Positions 11,774 to 22,218 of a DNA stretch of 64,000 nucleotides are shown here, piece after piece. Each line of letters starts with the position of its first letter. Position 1 is the stretch's first letter. Location: contig QNQO01009164.1 in NCBI GenBank assembly GCA_003290165.1, forward strand, positions 1-64,000. Reading direction: 5' to 3'. This DNA comes from Berberis thunbergii. Taxonomy: Eukaryota; Streptophyta; Magnoliopsida; Ranunculales; Berberidaceae. The position numbers were made by a program, and so were the translations under genes. Under the pieces are notes generated by a model. That model saw only the letters and a list, made by a program, of their open reading frames with translations. It made no database searches and was not told the DNA's origin.

Positions 11774-12336
11774 TTTTGTGATATTAGTTATATATTCTAA
11801 TTATTATGTTTGTTTGCTCTTTGCTAAGATTATCAATAGTGACCTTCTTTTGGCTTAAAATTGACTACACTTGGATCCAATTTGACATATGCATTGTATT
11901 TTTTATAGTTGAATTTTTTTATTAGTTATTAGTTTCGGTAAAAAACGAAATTGGTTTTACCATTGATAACTACTATTATCAACTAATAAGTATTTTCCAT
12001 TTCGCCCCCCCCCCCCCCTCAACTAAAATCCTGGGTCCGCCCCTGGTGATGCTAAAAATTGTCATATTGAAGTTGCAGTGTAAGGTTATTATGTTTTTCA
12101 CTTCAGCTTGTAGGATTCTAATTCAGGGTCCTTTGCCGGAAAATAAAATCAACTCAGGGATAAATACATTGCTCTCAAACTTCTCCCATATGCTATTACT
12201 TTGTTTGAAACAGGAATGATCACCTTAATGTTAGACTGGAAATTGCTTAGCTCGTACTACTAGCATGAGCTAGACGATATCATTGATTAAGAATTGTGTT
12301 ATTAATATGTATGTTGATTATAAAAAAAAAAATAAG

Positions 12337-13524
<1,188 letters not shown>

Positions 13525-14816
13525 AAAAAAAAAAAAAAAACTTATCTTTAAACTTCCACAATAAATTAAAAGTAAACCAATAAAAGTTGTGTCAGAACTT
13601 CATTTGAAAGTTTGAAACTTCTGTAAACATAGAAAGCCGTTCTTTATAATCGGTGGCCATTTATTTTTCTCCATTTTTTTGAAAGAATTTCATTGATGAC
13701 ATTTTATAAGGTACGACGAACATAACATATATTTTCTTAATTCTACAAATAACTAAGCCGCATTGATTTATTCCCCTAAAATCATCACATCCTTGACTCA
13801 TTGGAAATGCTAGCATATTTCTCTAACATGCTTTTTGTTGGATATGAAATCACTTTTGACTTTGTATGCACTTTGCTTACTTTAGGAGGACTAAAGCCAT
13901 GTCGGCACGCTTGTTATGGTAGAAAGTTCATTTCCGAATATGATTTGATTACTTTGGCTTATCGGAATGTCAATAATCACAAAAGGATTGTATATTATCA
14001 CCGACATTTTTATTAATTATTCCCTCACATAATTAATCATGGATTATTATTTTACCATAAACATCACCACAAAATCAAATCATAATCAACCTTGGTTATC
14101 ATTTATTTTTTCTTGCCTCGAGTTTTCTTTCTATTTCAACCTCCACGTTCTTTACTAGAAGTGTAATTTGGGTTTTATAAAAAGTTTTGGCTTATTGCAT
14201 TGGGTATCGCGAAATCCAATGTCTTAACACCATTTTTCTTTCGAATAAAATCATATTTAAACCCTCCATCGATTTCATTTCTCAATGAGACCCAAAAACT
14301 TCATACTCCTTCCAATACCACCACTTCTTACTATGGTTTTTTTTTCCTTCTAATTATAATTTGCCCTTTTCTTGGTCATCCCATCCTCTACCAATTGCAA
14401 ATGAGTTGTGGCTGTATAGCTTGTACATGTGGTGAAATATAGTTTGACACATATTTGAGACTACTTTTACAAAAATACTTGTTAATTAGGTTTTGGCAAC
14501 GACTATTAGTTGTCTTCACGAAATTAGATCCCATACTCAAAAGGCAACAACTATTTGGCACTACAACTTCCTCTCACCCATACCACCACCTACTTTTTTT
14601 CTCTCCCATATCACCTTCTTTCTGTCCCACACCACCAAATTCAAACCTGCAAAAACTCTCGCTCTTCCTCCTAAATTCATTTTTTTCCCTCCCACTTGAC
14701 TGAGTTTCCTACTTCCACAACTGTCACTTTCTCCCCCATTCTCTCAATAGTTTTCCTCCTAATTTGGAATCATCTTTTTCCCCTTTCATAGTTGCTCTTA
14801 TTAAAAAAAAAAATGA

Positions 14817-15405
14817 AGGGTATTGTTCCTGCAAAACAAGTTACTATCCCTGATTTTGGGCCAATTTATACGCCCAAATTGAGACAAATTCTCAAGCTCA
14901 TAAAAACATGAAAATTGTACTAGTCTTACTCATCTAATCAACATAATTTGAATGAATTAAAAAAGTTTTGAATTGAGCAAGTTATGGTCATTTTACTACA
15001 ATTACTCAAATCTGTCTAGCAAAGAAAACATGGTTTGTCCCTGACCTTGGGCCAATTTATACCCTCAATTGATACCAAATCTCAAGATTATTAAAAAGAA
15101 AAACATTATATTACTTTGAGTTATCTTATAAATAAAATTTGGATCAGTTAAAAATTTTGTGAATTAAGTAAGTTATAGTCATTTTACTAAAATCACTCAA
15201 ATCTGTCCAGTAAAAAAAACATGGTATTGTCTCTGACTTTGGGCCAATTTATACCCTCAATTGAAACTGATTATCAAGATTATCAAATCACAAACATTAT
15301 AGTACTATGAGTCATCTTACAAACGAATTTTGAATCAGTTAAAAATGTTGTGACTTGAGTAAGTTATGATCATTTTACTAAAATTACTCAAATATGTTTA
15401 GTAAA
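14817..15405 (+). repeat. Three tandem units of about 190 bp in repeat X copy C
   Basis: This is the same array as 4441-5035, with the same landmarks (GGGCCAATTTATAC, GTTATGGTCATTTTACTA, CTCAAATCTGTC). Identity to copy D is visibly higher unit-to-unit across loci than between neighbouring units. The array was therefore copied as a block. Confidence 0.75.
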
Positions 15406-15596
15406 GACCAAGTCACAAAAAATTCATGTTTAGTAATGTCTCCCACTCGCATGACCCACTACAAATGTAAGTCTCTCACTCGCATGATCCGTTGCGAGGG
15501 CGAGTTTTCCACTCGCAGGTACCTCCGCAAGGATCAACTTTTTTTGTCTTCCCAGCAACCTGAGAGAGGGGAAGAATATAGAGAAGGGGTGACAAA

Positions 15597-15709
15597 ATTC
15601 ATGTCAACACTGGGTGTACGACGTGAATCCAACATCCTTTCCACATCATCAGGAGTTGCAGATGATGGGAAGCTTTACTACCAAATAGAGGTACATAACT
15701 ACTGGTATG
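15597..15709 (+). pseudogene. Fragment of the PsbP-domain gene
   Basis: About 113 bases match the end of exon 2 and the first bases of intron 2 of the gene at 8467-10444 (source about 10004-10117). Translation gives FMSTLGVRRESN and VADDGKLYYQIE. It differs by a missing triplet after FMST and a few substitutions. Inclusion of the intron's first bases shows a genomic rather than cDNA copy. It is non-functional. Confidence 0.85.
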
Positions 15710-16300
15710 CCTATTTTATTTTTCTCAAATAATATGAACTTCGATTACTTATAGAATAACTGGTTATGCATTGTATTAGATTGAAAATTGCTAAACTAGC
15801 TTGAGCTAGGCAACACCGTCAATTAGGAATTATGTTATTAGTACGTATGTTCTGATAAAAAAAAACTTATCTTTAAATTTCCATACATAAATTAAAAGTA
15901 AACAAACAAAATTGTGCTTGAACTTCTTTTAAAAGTTTGGAACTTTTGTAAATGTAAGAAGATGTTCTTTATAATTAGTGGCTATTTCTTTTTCTTCAAC
16001 TTTTTGAAAAGGATTTCATTGCTGACATTTTATAAGATATGACGAGCATAGCATATGTTTTCTTAATTCTACAAATAATTATACCACGTTGATTTGTTCT
16101 CGTAAAATCATCGCATCATTGACTCGTTGGAAATGTTAGTATAGTTTACTCTAGGATGACAATTACAAATAACAATTATGTTTATTAGTTGTTTAACAAT
16201 AATCAATCACATAAAATACACAAAGAACTTTTACTTACATCAACTGGGAAGAAAATCTAAGTTTCAATAAAGCCCTATGGCGCGTTTGTTATGGTAAAAA

Positions 16301-17164
16301 CAAAGAATTTATTTCTCAATTTTCTCTCCCAAAAACAACAAAATTTAAAATTTTTAAAATAGAAAATATCTTATAAGCGTGTTGAAGAACAACTTAAAGA
16401 ATCATTCATCCAAACTCGCATCATTAGTTTCATAAAAAGATTGGTTTATGACCTTTGTTCAAATCTTCCCAATGCTTTCTGGAATCGAAAGAAACATGTG
16501 GTTCGCTTACCATATGATTCCTCATTTCGTGAATCACAGATCCCTACCAAGGCTCATCCTATTCAAATGAATTATGAATTAATGGAATTCTGTAAAAATG
16601 AAATTACTAGTTTGCTTAACAAACAGTTAATTCGTCATTCCAAATCCCCATGGAGTTGTGCAGCCTTTTACGTTCGTAAAGCTGCTGAAATTGAGCGAGG
16701 TACACCTCGACTTGTTATCAATTATAAGCTTTTAAACAAGGTTTTACAATGGATTAGGTACTCCATACCTAACAAGAAAGATCTAATTAAGAGACTACAC
16801 TCTGCACGCGTCTTCTCTAAATTTGACCTCAAGTCTTGATTTTGGCAAATCCAGATTCATCCTCATGATCGATACAAAACAACGTTTAATGTTCCATTTG
16901 GTCATTATGAATGGAATGTTATGCCATTTGGCCTCAAGAACGCGCCACGTGAGTTTCAAAATATCATGAATGATATTTTAACTCATTTTTCCCAATTTTC
17001 CATTGTGTATATCGACGATATACTCATCTTCTCTGACTCCATAGAAGACCAATATGGATATACTTGTATTCTTGATTTTTGAGAAATTCAATAGTATTTG
17101 TAGAAATCAATTGTTTTGATTCTAAAGAACCACCAAGAGGCACTGTTTGTTTGACAATGTCATT
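16301..17164 (+). mobile_element. Endogenous pararetrovirus (Caulimoviridae) fragment
   Basis: This isolated piece of a plant pararetrovirus polyprotein is embedded in repeat X. Only the reverse-transcriptase region is recognisable. No movement protein, coat protein or complete RNase H was seen. It is flanked by a 189-bp direct repeat of host sequence rather than viral termini. It is an old, inert integrated copy. Confidence 0.7.
16441..17082 (+). pseudogene. Pararetrovirus reverse-transcriptase pseudogene
   Basis: One frame carries the conserved RT blocks from the region before the catalytic core through the YIDD active-site motif (17008-17019). It has an in-frame TGA at 16837-16839 in a strongly conserved block just before FWQIQIHPHDR, and a second stop at about 17080. 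The wording SPWSCAAFYV and EWNVMPFGLKNAP favours Caulimoviridae over Ty3/gypsy, whose RT is the nearest alternative. Homology ends soon after YIDD. It is not expected to yield an active enzyme. Confidence 0.75.
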
Positions 17165-17894
17165 GCATCATTGACTCGTTGGAAATGTTAGTATAGCTTA
17201 CTTTAGGATGACAATTACATATAACAATTATGTTTATTAGTTGTTTAACAGTAATCAATCATATAAAATACACAAGGAGCTTTTACTTACATCAATTGGA
17301 AAGAAAATCTAAGTTTCAATAAAGCCATGTGCGCATGCTTGTTATGGTAAAAAATACATTTCCGAAGATGATTTGGTTACTTTGGCTTATCAATTGGTCA
17401 ATAATGATTGGTTTTTTTTAATAATTTAATCCTCATTAGTTTATGTGTATTTGAGTCTAATATCCATTTTGAAAATTAATTGAGTCTAACACTCAAATTA
17501 ATATTGACCGTCAGGGTCAATAGAAATCAAATACATTAATTATCATTGACTGTTTAAATTCTATTAAATTTTACAAATACCCTCCACTTACATGTCACAT
17601 GCAAGGCACATGTTCTATCTTAAATAACAAACAACAAAATTGATCCAATGACTGAGGAGTACTCCACATATCACAAGGACATTCAATAGACTTCACCCTC
17701 CTCAAACCAACCCAACCCAACCAACTCCTGTATAGCACTCACTCCCCAGACTTGTCTCTTATCTGTCATCTCAGCCTTTTCCAATGAGAGATTGGTCTCT
17801 TCTTCAAACTAAAGAGTGAAATCACAAGAATTCAATTCCTACTCAAAACAGAAAATAGATATTGCCTAAACCCTAGCCTAAGAAAAATAATAAT

Positions 17895-18072
17895 TGCCAA
17901 TGGCATGACAGATCAATGGTTAGAGCTTGGCGGATAGTATCACTAGGTCATGGGTTCGAACCCAGCCGGCGACATGTTTATCAGTTTATGGTGTGTTGAC
18001 TAGTTCTGGTCTTTGATAGGTTGTGGGATCCTGAAACCCAACTTGCATTCGAAAAATAATAATAATAATAAA
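17895..18072 (+). mobile_element. tRNA-derived SINE in the MULE interior
   Basis: An A-box-like TGGTTAGAGCTTGGCGGATAG (about 17916-17937) is followed by a perfect B box GGTTCGAACCC (17953-17963). The tail is (TAA)n at about 18054-18072. AAAAATAATAAT occurs before the head and within the tail, and may be a target duplication or just tail-like sequence. There is no tRNA cloverleaf beyond the promoter boxes. Confidence 0.7.
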
Positions 18073-18843
18073 TCATCAATCTCACGCAGATGCAACAATA
18101 CAAGTTTGTGCTTTCTCATACTCACCACCCAAATATGATCATGGCGACTCTTCCAAAATCATCAACCACATGGTGCCCTCCCACAACATAAGTGTCAATC
18201 AAACTTGACATAAAATATGAACATCATTAGTTATTAAAAACTTAATAATTCCAACAAAAATATCTGTCGAGTTAGCACAGGAGCACAAAAACTTGTGCCT
18301 TTGAAGAAATAAAATTGTAAAATTTCAATAGATCAACACTTGTAATAATTATATAGAAAGTTTATGGTAATTACATTGCTTGCTTTAATTAGGCATTTAA
18401 TTTTCACGAAACCTTTATTTAATAAAGATTTGCAGTTTAAAACAACTGAAGTTTGTTGGGCTTACATTCTATCTTTTGTAAGCTTTAGTTTGTAGATAAC
18501 AAAATATAAAGCCACATAAGAAGAGACCAATCTCTCCATGGAAAAAGGTGAAATCATAAAAAAAGATACAAGTCTGGGGAGTGAGTGCCATACAGGAGTT
18601 GGTTGGGTTGGTTTGAAGAAGGCGAAGTGAATAGGGAAAATTGTTGGATGTCCTTGTAATACGTGGAGTATTCCTCAGTCCTTGGATTAATTTTGTTGTT
18701 ATTTTAGATTAGAACGTGTGCCTAACATGTGAATGGATATTTGTGAAAAGTAATGGAATTTAAACGGGCAAGGATAGTTAATGTATTTGATTTCTATTGA
18801 CCCTATAAGTCAATGTTAATTTGAGGGTTAAACTCATTTAGTT

Positions 18844-20309
18844 GGGGGTATTCAATTCGGGATTTGAATGGACTCTGAAGAATTTTAAATCTCTTGGATT
18901 TTACAAGGTTTCAATTGATTTTACAAAATTCACTGGATTTTAAATGATTGGATTTTGAATATTTTATAAAAGTTTGTTATGGATTTCTATGGATTCTTAT
19001 AAATTCAATAATTTTTTATAAATGTGTTATTAGTAATAGGAAACAATGAAAGAACACCACCTACATTGTTATCCATGCAATCACAAATCATAAAACATCT
19101 CTCAAAACATCAATTAAACAATTGTTTGTATGTTACGAGAATTTTACTTCAAATAAAAAAAAATCAAATACATTGAAGATGGTCCAAAAGTAATACAAAT
19201 AACTATTTTACTTCAAATTGTTATCCCCGCCACCGCCACATCTCCTCCCTTATTCTTCTTCACCACCACCACGCTAACGCCACCTCTCATCCTCCCCCTA
19301 TTTTTTTATTTTTCTTCTTCTCCATCAATCACCACTGCCACTTCTCATCCCACCTCCACCCATTTTCATCTTCTTATTCTCAACCTCCCCCCCTCATCTC
19401 TTATTCTCTGTTATTTTTTATTTTTATTTTTTTTCTTCTTCTTCTCTTCCTCCTCCAATCTTTTTTTTTCTCTTTATTTTTTTTTTCTTTCTCATATATA
19501 TATTTTTCTTATTCTTTTTGCCCTCGCGAAGGTTCTGGCAAGTAGGGAACCTCCACTTGCATTAACCCCCGCAAGAGCGATGAAAAAAATGGGAAAATAA
19601 TAAGAGTGGAGAATAAAATATAAGAAAAAGAAAAACAAAGAAAAAAGTAGAAGAAGAAGAAGAATAAATCATAAGGGAAAAAAGAACAAAAAACAAAGAT
19701 GAAGAGATGACTGGAAAAATAGAAAATAATAGAAAGAAAATGAGAAGAAGAATAATAATAATAACAATAACAAAAGATAAGAGAAAGTGTAGGTGGTGGT
19801 GCAACCAGCGGAGGTAGGGCATGGTGGTGTGGTCGGAAGTTGTGGGGCGGGGTGATGTTGCTTCTATGAAGATAAAAGATGTCCTTCAGCAGATCACAAA
19901 AAAATGGGATGGTGGCGTCCTTCAGTGAAAAATGTGGTGTTATTTAACAATAGCCAATACAAATCTGTTGAAATATGAGGGGGTGAGGTTGAATTTGGAA
20001 TAACTCTTGTTATATATACTTTCCACTCACAGATTCTTCAAAATCCACAACTTTAACAAATCTATTAAAATCCACTAGTTCTTGAATACCCCATGATTTT
20101 TGTGGACTTTTGAAAAACATGAATTGAAGCCCCCTGATTTTGATGGATTTTAAAACAATCATTTAAAATCGGCATTGAATACCCCTAGATTTACATGTAT
20201 TATTTTAAATCCTTAATTGAATGTCCTTGAATTTTAATGGATTTTAAAATTATTCACAATCCATTAAAATCTCATAATCCATTAAAATTTGTAATTGAAT
20301 ATCACCCCC
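18844..20309. mobile_element. Foldback transposon nested in MULE right end, 1466 bp
   Basis: The ends are GGGGGTATTCAATT and, read inward from the right, GGGGGTGATATTCAATT. TTAGTT lies immediately outside each end (18838-18843, 20310-20315). Removing the element and one TTAGTT restores the MULE end seen at 561-888. Subterminal sequence is full of ATTTTAAAATCCA-type inverted repeats. The middle holds pyrimidine-rich and purine-rich arms (about 19240-19520 and 19560-19830) that can pair. No transposase was found. The superfamily is uncertain: a 3-bp TTA duplication would suit PIF/Harbinger, but a 6-bp one would not. Confidence 0.75.
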
Positions 20310-20376
20310 TTAGTTTTCGAAATGGGTACTAGACTCAAATACACATAAACTAATGAGGGTTAAACTAGAAAAACCC

Positions 20377-21830
20377 ATAATTATAAAGGAAGCGTATATT
20401 ATCGCCAACATTTTTCTTCATTACTCCCCTCACATAATTAATCAAGGATTATTTTTACCACAATTATCACCACAAAATCGAAACCTAATCAACCACTAGT
20501 TGGTTATTATTTATTTTTTCTTGTATCAAGTTTCTCTCTATTCCAACCTCCATGTTCTTTACTAGAAGTGTAATTCTATGTCGTTTTTTCCTTTTAATTA
20601 TAATTTGTTTTTTTTCTTGGTCAACCCATCCTCTACCAATTGCAAATGAGTTGTGGTGGTATAGTTTGTACGTGTGGTGAAATATAGTTTGACACATATT
20701 TGAGACTACTTTTGCAAAATAATTGTGAACTAGGTTTTGGCAACCATATATGCAACCAGGGTAACATGGCACGATATGCGGATGATATATTTATTGAGAT
20801 ATGTTTTAGATCGTGACACATCACCGACTAATTTTTTTTCTCACCCACACCACCGAATTTGCTGCCTACATGAAATCAGATCCCAAACTCAAAGGCAGCA
20901 AAATGCAACACCTATTTGGCACCACAACTTCCTCTCACCCACACCATCAGCTAATTTTTTTCCTCTCCCATACCACCCTCTTTCACTCCCCTACCACCCA
21001 GTTTTTGTCCCACACCACCAAATTCAAACCTGCAAAAACTCTCTCTATCCCTCCCAAATTCATATTTTTCTCTCACACTTGACTAAGTCTCCTACTACCA
21101 CAATCGTCACTCTATCCCTCATTTTCTCTACAGTTTTCCCTCAATTTGGAATCATCTTCTTCCTCATTTGTAGTTGCTCTCATTCAAACAAAATGAAGGG
21201 TATTGTTCTTGACCTTGGGCCAATTTATATGCCCAATTAAGACTAATTCTCAAGTTCATCAAAACATGAAAATTGTACTCCTCTTAGTCATATAATCAAC
21301 ACAATTTGAATGAGTTAAAAACGTTTTGAATTAAGCAAGTTATGGTTATTTTACTATAATCACTCAAATTTGTCAAGCAAATAAAACATGGTATTGTACT
21401 TGACTTTGGTCCAATTGATATCCTCAATTGAGACTGATTTTCAAGATTATCAAAACATAAACATTACAGTACTCCGAGTTATCTTATTTGAATCAGTTAA
21501 AAATGTTTTGAATAGAGCAATTTATAGTCGTTTTACTAAAATCACTCAAATCTGTCTAGCAAAAAAAAATGTATTGTCCCAGACTTTAGGCCAATTTATA
21601 CTTTCAATTGGGACCGATTATCAAGATATCAAAACATAAACATTGTAGCACTCTGAGTCATCTTACAAACAAATTTTGAATCAGTTAAAAATGTTATGAA
21701 TTGAACAAGTTATGATCATTTTACTAAAATCACTCAAATCTATTTAGCAAAGACCGAATTGCTAAAGAAGATGATGGAGAGGGGAAGGATAAGAAGAAGA
21801 TGGAGAAGGGGTGACGTTGGCTGTGACTCC
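20377..21830 (+). repeat. Repeat X copy B, right part
   Basis: The match to copies C and D resumes right after the MULE (TATATTATCGCCAACATTTTT) and continues through the three-unit array at 21195-21755. It then ends with GAGAAGGGGTGAC near 21815, the same terminal motif as copy C. About 110 bases near 20743-20860 are absent from the other copies and resemble the arms of the MITE at 11230. The repeat stops about 400 bases before the UPL6 start codon. Confidence 0.7.
21195..21755 (+). repeat. Three tandem units of about 190 bp in repeat X copy B
   Basis: This is the third occurrence of the array, with the same GGCCAATTTATA and GTTATGGT(C/T)ATTTTACTA landmarks and similar spacing. It is somewhat shortened and diverged compared with 4441-5035. 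Confidence 0.7.
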
Positions 21831-22218
21831 ATCTCATCTATCTCTCATCATTGTTGGTCGTCTCTTATTGTCCATTCCTTGCTACCCCTTCGGTGGTACT
21901 GGTGTTGTTGTTGTTGTTTTTTAGAAGAAATGGTGTGAGAGGAAGTTGTGGTGTCAAATAGTCACTGCCAACTCAAAATTTATCTTTGTAGTACAGGATC
22001 TCCATTATACATACACAAAAAGACTTTTCCATTCACCTCTCCAAAACCAAACGCACATTTCTTCTACAAGGTGGAAAATCGAAAGACCTCATCACCGACT
22101 CTTCCAAAACTTTCCCCTCTTTTCGTTTCGATTTCGAACGATTTTTTCGATCGAATTCATAGTTTCTGAGTTGAATTTACAAAAAAATTGGTGAAGAATA
22201 TTTAGGGCGGAACCAATA
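21831..22218 (+). promoter_or_regulatory. Likely UPL6 promoter and 5' untranslated region
   Basis: This is the only unique sequence between the end of repeat X and the UPL6 start codon. It has a CT-rich stretch (22020-22140) typical of plant 5' leaders. I could not pick a convincing TATA box or an untranslated-exon boundary. Confidence 0.4.

Larger units (their letters stand above)
10865..12045. mobile_element. hAT-type non-autonomous transposon, 1181 bp
   Basis: The ends are CGTGGGCGAACC on the left and, read inward, CAGGGGCGGACC on the right. Perfect 8-bp duplications GTGATGCT flank it at 10857-10864 and 12046-12053, as expected for the hAT superfamily. G- and C-runs lie just inside each end (about 10884-10912 and 12004-12018). 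No transposase frame is present. Two smaller elements are nested inside. Confidence 0.85.
15780..17409 (+). repeat. Repeat X copy B, left part
   Basis: This matches 1-560 from the TTGAGCTAG start. It is interrupted by pararetrovirus-like sequence (16301-17164), on each side of which about 189 bases of repeat X are present (16113-16300 and 17165-17353). It ends at 17409 with ATAATGATT, a 7-of-9 match to the target duplication on the far side of the MULE. Confidence 0.75.
17410..20376. mobile_element. Non-autonomous MULE with long inverted ends, nested insertions
   Basis: The left end begins GGTTTTTTTTAATAATTTAA. The right end, read inward, begins GGGTTTTTCTAGTTTAACC, and both share CTCATTAGTTTATGTGTATT. 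The inverted ends extend about 430 bases (17410-17840 against 18500-18843 plus 20310-20376). The right flank ATAATTATA (20377-20385) is the same 9-mer that precedes the related end at 552-560, and the left flank matches it at 7 of 9. Repeat X copies C and D are uninterrupted at this point. No transposase was found. A SINE lies in the interior and a foldback element lies in the right end. Confidence 0.8.

Noticed and set aside
16441..17082. Ty3/gypsy reverse transcriptase
   Set aside because: The wording around the RT core fits plant pararetroviruses better, and no gypsy LTR, RNase H or integrase is nearby. The call stays a family-level judgement.
17905..17975. Possible tRNA gene around GGTTCGAACCC
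   Set aside because: Only the A and B promoter boxes are present. There is no acceptor-stem pairing and a (TAA)n tail follows, which fits a SINE.
19562..19822. Minus-strand frame rich in F, L, I and S
   Set aside because: It is the translation of the purine-rich arm of the foldback element and is low complexity.
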